This document shows, one piece after another, positions 42,066-50,408 of a stretch of 64,000 bases of DNA. The notes below the pieces were generated by a model that was not told the origin of the DNA, did no database searches, and was given only the letters and a program-made list of their open reading frames with translations. This DNA is from Kitasatospora sp. NBC_00458 (GTDB taxonomy: Bacteria; Actinomycetota; Actinomycetes; Streptomycetales; Streptomycetaceae), in NCBI RefSeq assembly GCF_036013975.1, contig NZ_CP107904.1:6535001-6599000 (forward strand). The letters run 5' to 3'. Numbering within the stretch: position 1 is the first letter of the stretch; the number at the start of each line of letters is the position of its first letter. The position numbers were made by a program, and so were the translations under genes.

Positions 42066-43211
42066 CTACCCGACCGCCTCCCACCAGCCGTCCAGCTCCG
42101 GCGGGTTGTCGACGTCCACCCGCTCGCCCGGGCGCGGCACCGCGAGCCGCACGCCCTGCTCCTTCGCCTCGACCAGCAGCCGCTCGATCGGTTCGGCCCA
42201 CGGGTGCAGGCCCAGGTTGAAGGTGCACCAGTGGACCGGCACCAGCAGGTCCGCGTCCAGCTCGCGGTGGGCGAGGACGGCGTCCTCCGGGGTCATGTGG
42301 ATGTCCGCCCAGGCCGGGTCGTAGGCGCCGACCTGGACCAGCGCGGCGTCGAACGGGCCGTGCTCGGCGCCGATCCGCCGGTAGCCCTCGAAGTAGCCGG
42401 AGTCGCCGGTGTAGAAGACCCGGCGGGTCGGCCCGGCGACCACCCAGGAACCCCAGAGGGTGGTGTTGCGGGTCAGCCCGCGCCCGGAGAAGTGGTGGGC
42501 GGCGGTCAGCGTGAGGGTCAGCTCGCCGAGCGTGCAGGTCTCGTCCCAGTCCAGCTCGATGATCCGGTGCTCCGGCACCCCCCAGCGGCGCAGGTGGGCG
42601 CCGATGCCGAGCGGCACCGCGAACGGCGCGGACTGGCTGCGGACCAGCCGGCGGACGGTCGCCATGTCCAGGTGGTCGTAGTGGTCGTGGGAGATCAGCA
42701 CCGCGTCGACCTGCGGCAGCTCCTCCAGCTCCACCGGCACCGGGTGCAGCCGGCGCGGGCCCACCTGGGCGGCGGGGGAGCAGCGCTCGCTCCAGATCGG
42801 GTCGAGCAGCACCCTCGACCCCTCGACCTCGACCAGCGCCGAGGCGTGTCCGTACCAGGTGATCGCGACGCCCTCGGCGGCCGGGCCGGCGCCGCCGGCC
42901 GGGCGGACGGTCGGCACCGGGCGGCGCGGCGTCCGGCCCTCGCGCTGGAACAGCATCCGGCGCACGGTGTCCCGGTCGACGGACGGCGCGCCGGCCGGCC
43001 TGGCCAGCTCGGAGGGCGCGTTGTGGAAGACGCCGTCGCGGTACTGCGGCGAGTTGCGCAGCCGCTCCTCCCGCTCGCCGTCCGGCCGCCGGCCGAACGC
43101 GGCCGGAAGGTCGCGCAGCGCCCAGGCCACCGCTCCCGCCCCGGCCGCCAGGGCGGTCAGGGCCAGCAGTCGTCCGCGCCGGTGGGTGCTCCCCGGCTGT
43201 GCCTCGCTCAT
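42066..43211 (-). CDS. Metallo-beta-lactamase fold hydrolase (NAPE-PLD/UlaG-like)
   Basis: A 381-residue protein with an N-terminal hydrophobic segment (about 14-32, LLALTALAAGAGAVAWAL), probably an anchor or uncleaved signal. The MBL domain starts at ITWYGHASALVEVEGSRVLL and has VLISHDHYDHLDMATVRRL (HxHxDH zinc motif), FYTGDSGYFEGY (bridging Asp) and PVHWCTFNLGLHPW (final His). This arrangement resembles N-acylphosphatidylethanolamine phospholipase D and UlaG-type lactonases. The substrate is unknown; membrane or lipid context is possible. ATG 43211 follows GGAGG by ten bases. Confidence 0.85.
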   Translation of the reverse strand: MSEAQPGSTHRRGRLLALTALAAGAGAVAWALRDLPAAFGRRPDGEREERLRNSPQYRDGVFHNAPSELARPAGAPSVDRDTVRRMLFQREGRTPRRPVPTVRPAGGAGPAAEGVAITWYGHASALVEVEGSRVLLDPIWSERCSPAAQVGPRRLHPVPVELEELPQVDAVLISHDHYDHLDMATVRRLVRSQSAPFAVPLGIGAHLRRWGVPEHRIIELDWDETCTLGELTLTLTAAHHFSGRGLTRNTTLWGSWVVAGPTRRVFYTGDSGYFEGYRRIGAEHGPFDAALVQVGAYDPAWADIHMTPEDAVLAHRELDADLLVPVHWCTFNLGLHPWAEPIERLLVEAKEQGVRLAVPRPGERVDVDNPPELDGWWEAVG

Positions 43212-43544
43212 CCGCGCTCTGCCTCCGCTCGTCGCCGGGGCCTTGTCCGGCGTCTGCGGTGCGGCGGCCCCGGCTCGTGCCACACCACGGGGGCAACGGG
43301 TTCACCCCGTCGCGGGGTTCCCGGGCCGGGACGCACCGGACACCACAATCCGGCCCGGACCTGCGGGTGGACCGGGCGAAAATGGCATGGCACGGATTGT
43401 CGGGTACCGACAGTTCCTTTGGTGAGGCGCTGTGGGAGACCGATTCGCCGCCGTGCCGGGCCGACCGATAGCGTCACACCGCGTACATGATTGCGACGTA
43501 CGCGGACATCACGACGTACGCACACCACGGAGAGAGGTGGATCG
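43212..43544. promoter_or_regulatory. Divergent region MBL hydrolase / fabG, 333 bp
   Basis: Near the fabG side TAGCGT (43469-43474) is a -10 candidate. Two copies of CGACGTACGC spaced 18 bp (43494-43503 and 43512-43521) lie in the likely 5' leader and could be a regulator site or structure. The rest is unremarkable G/C-rich sequence. Confidence 0.45.
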
Positions 43545-44264
43545 TTGAGCCGCTCGGTTCTCGTCACCGGAGGTAACCGGGGCATCGGCCTCGCGATCGC
43601 CCTGGCCTTCGCCGAGGCTGGCGACAAGGTCGCCATCACCAGCCGGTCGGGAGAGGTGCCCGAGCAGCTGGCCAAGTACGACGTGCTCGCGGTCCGCTGC
43701 GACATCACCGACACCGCCCAGGTCGACGCGGCGCTGACCGCGGTCGAGGGCGCGCACGGCGCGGTCGAGGTCCTGGTCGCCAACGCCGGGATCACCCACG
43801 ACACGCTGCTGCTGCGCATGTCGGAGGAGGACTTCACGTCGGTCCTGGACACCAACCTCACCGGCACGTTCCGCGTGGTCAAGCGCGCCTCCCGGCTGAT
43901 GATGCGCGCCCGCAAGGGCCGCATCGTGCTGATCTCCTCGGTGGTCGGTCTCTCCGGTTCCCCCGGCCAGTCCAACTACGCCGCCTCCAAGGCCGGTCTG
44001 GTCGGATTCGCCCGCTCGCTCGCGCGTGAGCTCGGGCCGCGCAACATCACCGTCAACGTGGTCGCCCCCGGCTTCGTGGACACCGACATGACCGCGGTGC
44101 TCAGCGACGAGCGCCGCGCGGAGATCGTCGCCGGCGTGCCGCTGGGCCGCTACGCGGCGCCCGCCGAGGTCGCTTCCACCGTGCGGTTCCTCGGTTCGGA
44201 CGAGGCCGCGTACATCACCGGAGCCGTCATTCCCGTCGACGGCGGATTGGGCATGGGTCACTGA
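43545..44264 (+). CDS. fabG: 3-oxoacyl-[ACP] reductase FabG
   Basis: A 239-residue SDR. TGGNRGIG (residues 8-15) binds NADPH; the catalytic residues are Ser132 (VLISSVVG), Tyr145 and Lys149 (SNYAASKAGLVGFARSLARE). NAGIT and the C-terminal AAYITGAVIPVDGGLGMGH are typical of FabG. It reduces 3-oxoacyl-ACP in type II fatty acid synthesis. TTG 43545 is used because AGGTGG/GAGAGG precede it. The fabI gene starts one base after its stop, so the two reductive steps of elongation are co-transcribed, as in the mycobacterial mabA-inhA operon. Confidence 0.92.
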   Translation: MSRSVLVTGGNRGIGLAIALAFAEAGDKVAITSRSGEVPEQLAKYDVLAVRCDITDTAQVDAALTAVEGAHGAVEVLVANAGITHDTLLLRMSEEDFTSVLDTNLTGTFRVVKRASRLMMRARKGRIVLISSVVGLSGSPGQSNYAASKAGLVGFARSLARELGPRNITVNVVAPGFVDTDMTAVLSDERRAEIVAGVPLGRYAAPAEVASTVRFLGSDEAAYITGAVIPVDGGLGMGH

Positions 44265-44265
44265 C

Positions 44266-45033
44266 ATGAGCGGAATCCTTGAGGGCAAGCGGATCCTGGT
44301 CACCGGTGTGCTGATGGAGTCCTCCATCGCGTTCCACACGGCCAGGCTGGCCCAGGAGCAGGGCGCCGAGGTCATCCTCACCGCCTTCCCGCGGCCGAGC
44401 CTGACCGAGCGCATCGCCAAGAAGCTGCCGAACCCGGTGAAGGTCCTGGAGCTGGACGTCTCCAGCGAGGAGCAGCTGGCCGGCATCGCCGACCAGGTCC
44501 GCGAGCACCTGCCGAGCCTGGACGGCATCGTCCACTCGATCGGCTTCGCCCCGCAGGACGCCCTGGGCGGCAACTTCCTCAACACGCCGTGGGAGTCCGT
44601 GGCGACCGCCATGCACGTCTCGGCGTTCTCGCTGAAGTCGCTCACCATGGCGCTGCTGCCGCTGATGCAGGACGGCGGCTCGGTCGTCGGCCTCACCTTC
44701 GACGCCCAGTTCGCCTGGCCGAAGTACGACTGGATGGGCCCGGCCAAGGCCGCGCTGGAGGCCACCTCCCGCTACCTGGCCCGCGACCTCGGCCCGCGCG
44801 ACATCCGCGTCAACCTGGTCTCGGCCGGCCCGATCGGCTCGATGGCCGCCAAGTCCATCCCCGGCTTCGGCGACCTGGCCGCCACCTGGGACAACCGCTC
44901 GCCGCTGAAGTGGGACGTCAGCGACCCGGAGCCGGCCGGCCGCGGCGTCGTCGCCCTGCTGTCGGACTGGTTCCCGAAGACCACCGGCGAGATCGTCCAC
45001 GTGGACGGCGGTCTGCACGCCATCGGCGCCTGA
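44266..45033 (+). CDS. fabI: Enoyl-[ACP] reductase FabI/InhA
   Basis: A 255-residue NADH-dependent enoyl-ACP reductase. The cofactor loop ILVTGVLMESSIAFHTARLA is the atypical FabI/InhA pattern; VHSIGFAPQDALGG follows. The catalytic pair is Tyr154 and Lys161 (YDWMGPAKAALE, YxxMxxxK form). NLVSAGPIGSMAAKSIPGF is the substrate-loop region known from InhA. The protein is the last enzyme of each fatty-acid elongation cycle and the target class of isoniazid-NAD and triclosan. It sits in an operon with fabG; a strong hairpin lies ten bases after its stop. Confidence 0.93.
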   Translation: MSGILEGKRILVTGVLMESSIAFHTARLAQEQGAEVILTAFPRPSLTERIAKKLPNPVKVLELDVSSEEQLAGIADQVREHLPSLDGIVHSIGFAPQDALGGNFLNTPWESVATAMHVSAFSLKSLTMALLPLMQDGGSVVGLTFDAQFAWPKYDWMGPAKAALEATSRYLARDLGPRDIRVNLVSAGPIGSMAAKSIPGFGDLAATWDNRSPLKWDVSDPEPAGRGVVALLSDWFPKTTGEIVHVDGGLHAIGA

Positions 45034-45042
45034 CGCACCCGT

Positions 45043-45090
45043 ACGCCGCTGCCCGGCCCCCGCTCACGCGGCGGGGCCGGGCAGCGGCGT
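45043..45090. terminator. Terminator between fabI and the DUF6571-like gene
   Basis: Perfect 18-bp stem 45043-45060/45073-45090 with a 12-base loop, convergent position. Confidence 0.85.
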
Positions 45091-45106
45091 CTGCGCGGGG
45101 CGGGGC

Positions 45107-47257
45107 TCACGGCTGGCCGTTCCGCCCGAGGGCGCTCATGGCGTTCGCGTGGCCGGTGGTGTGGCCGGTCCCGAGTTCGGCCGCGACCAGGTTGCCCGCC
45201 CTCTCGTCCGCGTGCCCGGCCTCGGCCCAGCCCGCCGCCATGGCCTTGCTCTGGGTCAGGGCGGCGTGGTGGGCGTCGGCGGAGCGGGTGTCGCCCGCGT
45301 GCCGGGCGTCCTCCCTGACGTTCTCCGCCCACTCGCCGATGCCGGCGTCGACGATGGCGCCCGCCACGTCCCCGATCTCCGGGACGAAGCCGGTCGCGGT
45401 GCCGCCCACCACGGAGGCGAACCCGCCGGTCCGCTCGGCCCACTCCATCCGGTCGTCCTTCTCGTCCAGGACGACGTCCGACCGGATGGCGTCGAAGGCC
45501 CCGAGCGCGGTGCCGATCTGCCGGGCGGGGATCTGCCGGTCCTCCGCGTCGTCCCGCGGACCGGGCGGGATCGCCGCCAGCGCCTCGGCGGCCACGGCCC
45601 GTTCGGCTCCGTAGAGCGCGGCGTACGCCTCCGGGTCCCCGGAGGCGCCGCGCATCACCCGGACGACGTGGTCGGCGCTCCCGCCGAGCCGGCCGGCGCC
45701 GTCCTTCTCCCAGGCGCCGTCGTGCCCGGCGGTCGAGACGTGCTCGCCGAGGATCAGGTGGGTGTCGTGCGCGTAGTCGGACAGCGCGTTCGCCAGCGGT
45801 ACGCGCAGGTCCCGGTGGACCTCGCTGCCCCTGCCGTCGGCGTCCAGGGCGTCGATCGCGCCCTGCATGACGCGCGCCTGCACCGGGGTGTGCGGGCCGC
45901 CGTCGTGACCGGCCCGGCCGGCGGGGTCGCCGGTGGCGGCGGCCTCCAGGGCGGCGGCGAGGCCGGTCCGGTGGGTGCTGGTGTCCCGCATCGGCGGGCC
46001 GACCAGGGTGGTGACGTAGCTGGTGGGCCAGGCGCGCTCGCGCAGCAGGTAGCCGAGGCGGTCCTCCGCCCCGGGGCGCTCCGGGTCGAGGAACAGGGCG
46101 GCGGCCCCGGGGTTGCGGCCCATCAGCGCGAGCACGCCGTCCACCGGGTCGTGCACCAGGCCCGGGCGCGGGCCGTCGAACTGGTGGAGCGGCCAGGGGC
46201 GGTCCCGGCGCTCGGCCGCGAGGACGTCGGTGCCGAGGTCGTCCAGGAACCGGGCGCCGTACTCGGCGCCGCCCTCCCGCAGCAGCGTGGCGAGCACCTG
46301 GTAGCCGTGGACGGGCGCCGGGCCCCGCTCGTCGGTGCTCCTGGTGCCCGCCTCCCGGAGGCCGGCGCGGAAGTCCCGGTAGAACCGGGTGCCGGTGTCG
46401 CGGGTGGCGGCGGCGACGGTGTCGGCGAGGCCGGTCCGCAACCCGGCGTACGCGTCCTTGTGCCTGCCGCCGCGGTCGTTGATCCGCAGGTCCAGCTCGT
46501 CGGCGAGCCGCAGGGTCCCCCCGGCCCCGAGGGCGGCGAGCAGGGTCCGGCCGTACACCGGGCTCCCGGCACCGGACTTCATCAGGTCGCCGAGTTCGGC
46601 GAGCTCCTCGGGGGAGAGTGTCCTGCCGTCCTTGAGGCGTGCGGCGAGTTCGGCGGCGCGGCTGCCGTCCGCCTCGTCCCCGCCGCCGAGGGCCTGCCCG
46701 TTGAACTCGTTCACGAAGTCGCCGACCCCGGCGGCGCGGCGGAGCCTGAGGGCGGCCCGGCCGTCGGCGGCGGTCGCCTCCTCCAGGTGGGCCCTGATCC
46801 GCTGCGCCCACCGGGCCGCCGCCTCGTCGCGCTCGCGCCGGTGGTCCGGCCCGTGGTGGCGGGCGGCCGGGTCCGCCGGGCCGGGGGCCGCGGCCTCGGG
46901 CACGACGGTGCCGGTCCCGGTGACCCGCATGCCGTCGGCCCCGGCCTCCGCGACGGTCCGCCTCAGCTTCTGCCGCGCCGCCTCGAAGTCGTTCCTCGCG
47001 TCGGCGATGACCGAGGCGACGGCCGCGGCCTCGGTCTGCGCGTCGGCGGCCTGCTGCCGGGTGCGGTCGACGTGCCGGTCGGCGGCGTGGGCGGTGGAGC
47101 CCAGCCAGAGGCCGCCGCCGGTGACGGAGAGCACCTCGTTCTCCAGCCGGTGCCGGACGAGCCGGTACCTGTGCGCCATCTCGGCCCAGTCGGCGGCGGC
47201 CTTCGCCATGGCGGACGGGTCCGCGTTCATGACGTCCTCGAAGCCGAGCACGCTCAC
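45107..47257 (-). CDS. Large alpha-helical protein, DUF6571-like, WXG100-associated
   Basis: A 716-residue protein. The first ~90 residues are helical with a WxG turn (TGGGLWLGSTAHAADRHVDR) like WXG100/LXG heads; NDFEAARQKLRRTVAEAGAD follows, as seen in DUF6571 proteins. The remainder is mostly alpha-helical with charged linkers and a repeated A-rich character, and near the C terminus GGTATGFVPEIGDVAGAIVD may be a short hydrophobic or pore-like stretch. No toxin active site is recognisable. GTG 47257 overlaps the upstream stop by four bases. With the small gene it forms a pair like ESX substrates in actinomycetes, but no ecc gene is in view. Confidence 0.6.
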   Translation of the reverse strand: MSVLGFEDVMNADPSAMAKAAADWAEMAHRYRLVRHRLENEVLSVTGGGLWLGSTAHAADRHVDRTRQQAADAQTEAAAVASVIADARNDFEAARQKLRRTVAEAGADGMRVTGTGTVVPEAAAPGPADPAARHHGPDHRRERDEAAARWAQRIRAHLEEATAADGRAALRLRRAAGVGDFVNEFNGQALGGGDEADGSRAAELAARLKDGRTLSPEELAELGDLMKSGAGSPVYGRTLLAALGAGGTLRLADELDLRINDRGGRHKDAYAGLRTGLADTVAAATRDTGTRFYRDFRAGLREAGTRSTDERGPAPVHGYQVLATLLREGGAEYGARFLDDLGTDVLAAERRDRPWPLHQFDGPRPGLVHDPVDGVLALMGRNPGAAALFLDPERPGAEDRLGYLLRERAWPTSYVTTLVGPPMRDTSTHRTGLAAALEAAATGDPAGRAGHDGGPHTPVQARVMQGAIDALDADGRGSEVHRDLRVPLANALSDYAHDTHLILGEHVSTAGHDGAWEKDGAGRLGGSADHVVRVMRGASGDPEAYAALYGAERAVAAEALAAIPPGPRDDAEDRQIPARQIGTALGAFDAIRSDVVLDEKDDRMEWAERTGGFASVVGGTATGFVPEIGDVAGAIVDAGIGEWAENVREDARHAGDTRSADAHHAALTQSKAMAAGWAEAGHADERAGNLVAAELGTGHTTGHANAMSALGRNGQP

Positions 47258-47721
47258 GCCCCGCCCGTGAACGTGGCGGCGATGCCGTGCTCGACGTCCA
47301 GGTAGTTGGTGTGGGTCTGCCGCATCATCCCGGCCTCCTGGTTGAGCCGGCCGTTCAGCTGCGACACCTGCTCGTGCCATTCGCGGAGTGCCGCGCGCAG
47401 GGCGGCGGCGGTGTCCCACCCGCTGAGCTTCGTCGCGGCCGCCGCGGTCGACTCGTCGGCCGCCCGCCCGGCCGCGGTGCTGTCGTCGGCGATGCCGCCG
47501 AGCGCGGTGGCGGCCTTGTCGAGTGCCCGGGGCGACACCTTGGTCGGGGCCCCGCCGGCCGGTCCCGGAACCGGGCCGGGTGTTCCGGGGCCGGTCGCTC
47601 CCGGGCGGACGGGGCCGGTTCCGGCCGGTCCCGCGGTGAGCGGTCCGGTGCCGCCGGGGCGTGCGGTGGGCGGCCCCGTTCCGACGGGGCCCGCGCCGGG
47701 TGCCGGGTCCGGATCCGCCAT
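47254..47721 (-). CDS. WXG100-like small protein with Pro/Gly-rich N-terminal half
   Basis: A 155-residue protein. Residues 1-60 are low-complexity Gly/Pro/Thr (TGPPTARPGGTGPLTAGPAG). Residues about 65-150 are helical: LDKAATALGGIADDSTAAGR, then TKLSGWDTAAALRAALREWH with a W-x turn-like site, and QVSQLNGRLNQEAGMMRQTH; the end (NYLDVEHGIAATFTGGA) recalls the C-terminal helix and flexible tail of WXG100 proteins. It could be a secretion partner of the large downstream product. ATG 47721 follows GGGAG. Translation is coupled to the next gene by a GTGA overlap. Confidence 0.6.
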   Translation of the reverse strand: MADPDPAPGAGPVGTGPPTARPGGTGPLTAGPAGTGPVRPGATGPGTPGPVPGPAGGAPTKVSPRALDKAATALGGIADDSTAAGRAADESTAAAATKLSGWDTAAALRAALREWHEQVSQLNGRLNQEAGMMRQTHTNYLDVEHGIAATFTGGA

Positions 47722-47848
47722 CGCCACTCCCTGCCGTGAGCACATCCCGGCCGGGCACCGGCCGTCCTCGAATCGTCACGGGACGTTAGCATGCGGAGGA
47801 CCGCCCCCCGGCGCGAGCGGGGTGCGGCAACGGCGTTTTGCGCGCGCG

Positions 47849-47882
47849 GTGTTGACGGTGCGGCAGGGTGTTGACGCTGCGG
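47849..47882. repeat. Direct repeat of GTGTTGACGNTGCGG, period 19
   Basis: Copies at 47849-47863 and 47868-47882 differ by one base. They contain TTGACG boxes on the plus strand but no plus-strand gene follows; on the minus strand they are in the upstream region of the WXG100-like gene and may be operator half-sites. Confidence 0.5.
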
Positions 47883-47883
47883 T

Positions 47884-47898
47884 GGGTGGGTGGGTGGG
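47884..47898 (+). other. Perfect G-quadruplex motif (GGGT)3GGG
   Basis: Four GGG runs separated by single T, a sequence that folds as a very stable parallel quadruplex in DNA. It is on the plus strand, the template strand for the minus-strand neighbours, 22 bases downstream of the FadR-type regulator stop. Confidence 0.6.
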
Positions 47899-47919
47899 TG
47901 GTTCGGGGTCGCGGCCCGG

Positions 47920-48597
47920 TCAGGCCTGCTGGCGGTCGGCGCAGGCGCCGATGGCGCGGCCGGCCTCGTGGGAGGCGCGCTGGGGGTCGCGGGCGCGGAT
48001 GGCGTCGACGATCTTGTCGTGGCCGAGGTAGCGCTCGGCGATGAGTTCGGGGCCGACGTCGTGGCGCAGGTGGGCGCGGGTGACCTCGCCGAGGTCGGCG
48101 TAGACGGCGGCGAGGACGTCGTTGTGGGCGGCGGCGACGACGGCCTGGTGGAAGGCGGCGTCGGCCTGGATGAAGTCCTCGGCGTCGCCGGAGCGCCAGG
48201 CGTCCTCGCGGCGGGCCAGGGCGGCGTCGAGGAGGACGAGGTCGCGGTCGGTGCGGCGGGTGGCGGCGAGGCCGGCGGCGGAGGTCTCCAGGGTGACCCG
48301 CAGTTCGGCGACCTGGGCCTGGTCGGCGTCGGCGAAGCGGCGGTGCATGACGCCGGCGAGCTCGCTGGTGGCGAGGACGTAGGTGCCGGAGCCCTGGCGG
48401 ATGTCGAGCAGCCCGTTGTGCGCGAGGGCCCGGACGGCCTCGCGGACCGTGTTCCGCGCCACACCCAACTGGTCGACCAGGGCGGCCTCGGTGGGGATGC
48501 GGGAGCCGACGGGCCACTCGCCGGAGGTGATCTGGGCCCGCAACTGGGAGATCACCTGGTCGGACAGCGGGGTGCGCCTCGGCGAGGACAGCGCCAC
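47920..48597 (-). CDS. FadR-type GntR-family transcriptional regulator
   Basis: A 225-residue regulator. The N-terminal winged HTH reads LSDQVISQLRAQITSGEWPV, GSRIPTEAALVDQLGVARNT and VREAVRALAHNGLLDIRQGSG, the GntR signature. The C-terminal all-helical FCD domain (about 90-215) has the metal/ligand His and Asp pattern in FIQADAAFHQAVVAAAHND and LGHDKIVDAIRARDPQRA. It lies divergent from a CynX-type MFS transporter, with a perfect palindrome over the transporter promoter, so it probably represses that transporter. GTG 48597 has AAGGAG six bases upstream. Confidence 0.9.
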   Translation of the reverse strand: MALSSPRRTPLSDQVISQLRAQITSGEWPVGSRIPTEAALVDQLGVARNTVREAVRALAHNGLLDIRQGSGTYVLATSELAGVMHRRFADADQAQVAELRVTLETSAAGLAATRRTDRDLVLLDAALARREDAWRSGDAEDFIQADAAFHQAVVAAAHNDVLAAVYADLGEVTRAHLRHDVGPELIAERYLGHDKIVDAIRARDPQRASHEAGRAIGACADRQQA

Positions 48598-48661
48598 GGG
48601 GGACTCCTTGGGGTCGGGTGGGTCGGGCCATCATGCCAACTCAGGGGTGCGCTAATTCATC

Positions 48662-48684
48662 CCATCATTCTATGATGGCCCGCA
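48662..48684 (+). promoter_or_regulatory. GntR operator overlapping a leaderless MFS promoter
   Basis: CCATCATTCTATGATGG (48662-48678) is a perfect 7-3-7 palindrome. Its right arm contains TATGAT (48671-48676), an ideal -10 box seven bases before ATG 48684. A second half-site GCCATCAT lies at 48627-48634. The arrangement predicts direct repression of the transporter by the divergent FadR-type protein. Confidence 0.7.
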
Positions 48685-49970
48685 TGTCGTCCGCAGCAGA
48701 CACCGCCGCCTCCCCCCGTGCCGGGACCCGACCGCAGGCCGAGCGGTCCGCCCCGCCCCGCCGCAGCCACCTCGGCTGGCTCTTCGCCGTCGCGATCGCC
48801 GCCGCCGCCTTCAACCTCCGTCCGGTGGTGACCAGCCTCGGGCCGCTGCTCGACCAGGTCCGGGCCGACCTCGGGATGAACCCGACGGTGGCCGGCCTGC
48901 TCACCGCCGTCCCCTCGCTCTGCTTCGCCCTGTTCGGCTTCGCCGCACCCGGACTGGCCCGCCGGTTCGGCCCCGTCGCGGTGGTCACCGCCGGGCTCGG
49001 CGCGATCACCGCCGGGGTGCTGGCCCGCTCCTTCGCCGGCGGCACCGCGGTCTTCCTGCTGCTCACCGCGCTGGCGCTGGCCGGCGTCGCGGTCGCCAAC
49101 GTGCTGATCCCGGTGGTGATCAAGCGCTACTTCCCGGACAGGGTCGGGCCGATGATCGGCCTCTACTCGATGGCGCTGTCGGCCGGCACCGCGCTCGCCG
49201 CCGCCGTCACCGTGCCGCTGACCAGCGCGCTCGGCGGTGACTGGCGGTTCGGCCTGGGGGTCTGGGCCGCGCTCGGCGCGGTCGCCCTGCTGCTCTGGCT
49301 GCCCGTCCTGGTGTCCCGGCGGCGGGAGGCCGGCGGACAGGCCGCCGCCGGGGCGGCGGTGAAGCTGCCGATCACCCGCAGCCGCACCGCCTGGGCGCTG
49401 GCCTGCTTCTTCGGCTGCCAGGCCACCGGCGCGTACGTGGTGATGGGCTGGCTGCCGACGATCTTCCAGGACGCCGGCGTCTCCGAGGGCACCTCGGGCG
49501 TGCTGCTGGCGCTGACCATGGTGATCGGCGTGCCGGTCTCCTTCGTCCTGCCGAACCTGGCCGCCCGCCGCGGCGACCAGCGGCTCTTCGTGGTGGTCCT
49601 GGCCGCGTTCGGCATCGCCGGGTACTCCGGGCTGGCGCTCTCCCCGTCCGCCGCGCCGTGGGTGTGGGCGGTTTTGGTCGGCCTCTCCAACTGCGCGTTC
49701 CCGCTGGTGCTGACCATGATCGGGCTGCGCGCCCGGTCGGCCGGCGGCGTGGCCCAGCTCTCCGCCTTCGCCCAGGGCGTCGGCTACCTGATCTCGATCC
49801 CCGGGCCGATCCTGATCGGCCGGCTCTACCAGGCCACCGGCGAGTGGTACCTGCCGCTGGGCTTCCTGGCGCTGCTGCTGGTGCCGCAGATGCTGTTCGG
49901 CCTGCGGGCCGCGCGGGCCCGGCACATCGAGGACGAGGCGGTCCTGCCGGCGGTCCCGGCCGGGACCTGA
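48684..49970 (+). CDS. MFS transporter, CynX/NimT family
   Basis: A 428-residue major-facilitator protein with 12 predicted helices. AAAAFNLRPVVTSLGPLLDQ and the following LTAVPSLCFALFGFAAPGLA identify the CynX/NimT (cyanate/2-nitroimidazole) subgroup, which exports or imports small anions or drugs; the substrate here is unknown. The N-terminal 30 residues are cytoplasmic and Ser/Ala/Pro-rich. ATG 48684 is preferred because TATGAT lies seven bases upstream; earlier in-frame ATGs fall inside the operator. A downstream SGM_5486 peptide is a regular partner. Tandem 15-16-bp repeats start at its stop codon. Confidence 0.88.
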   Translation: MSSAADTAASPRAGTRPQAERSAPPRRSHLGWLFAVAIAAAAFNLRPVVTSLGPLLDQVRADLGMNPTVAGLLTAVPSLCFALFGFAAPGLARRFGPVAVVTAGLGAITAGVLARSFAGGTAVFLLLTALALAGVAVANVLIPVVIKRYFPDRVGPMIGLYSMALSAGTALAAAVTVPLTSALGGDWRFGLGVWAALGAVALLLWLPVLVSRRREAGGQAAAGAAVKLPITRSRTAWALACFFGCQATGAYVVMGWLPTIFQDAGVSEGTSGVLLALTMVIGVPVSFVLPNLAARRGDQRLFVVVLAAFGIAGYSGLALSPSAAPWVWAVLVGLSNCAFPLVLTMIGLRARSAGGVAQLSAFAQGVGYLISIPGPILIGRLYQATGEWYLPLGFLALLLVPQMLFGLRAARARHIEDEAVLPAVPAGT

Positions 49971-50030
49971 GCGGCCGGGATCCGAGCGGTCGGGGCTCTG
50001 AGCGGTCGGGGGCCTGAGCGGCCGGTCCGG
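49969..50030. repeat. Four 15-16-bp tandem repeats (GAGCGGYCGGG)
   Basis: GAGCGG repeats start at 49969, 49984, 50000 and 50016, beginning at the MFS stop codon. Confidence 0.6.
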
Positions 50031-50173
50031 GGCTTTCCGTGCCCCGGCCGGCCACGGGCGGGACCCGCCCGGGCGGTCCGGGCCCGCCGCCCGGGTGCGC
50101 CGCCCGCGGCCCGTGCGTCCGCCGGCGTGGGGCCGGTGGCGGGCGGACGCGTCCGGGGTGGGAGAATCCGGTC

Positions 50174-50296
50174 ATGCCCGTACTCGACCCGAACCCCACC
50201 GACGGCCACAAGAAGCTGGGCCAGCTCGCCGCCGTGATCGGCGGCATCGTCGTGCTCCTGGCGATCGTGGCGATCGTCGCCCGCAACCTGGGCTGA
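50174..50296 (+). CDS. SGM_5486 family transporter-associated peptide
   Basis: A 40-residue peptide: PVLDPNPTDGHKKLGQLAAV, then a single hydrophobic helix (IGGIVVLLAIVAIVARN). It matches in size and N-terminal motif the SGM_5486 family, small membrane peptides encoded just after CynX-type MFS genes in Streptomyces. It may modulate or stabilise the transporter. ATG 50174 has GAGAAT six bases upstream, which could be read either as a ribosome site (GGGAGAA) or a leaderless -10. Confidence 0.8.
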   Translation: MPVLDPNPTDGHKKLGQLAAVIGGIVVLLAIVAIVARNLG

Positions 50297-50408
50297 CGCC
50301 CCGGCCACGTCCGGGTGAACCACGCATGATGGCACTCCCCACCCCTGAGGGTGGCGGCATCCGGCAGCGCCGCGCTCCCGCGCGGCTTTTCTGCCAAGCT
50401 TGCTGGGT

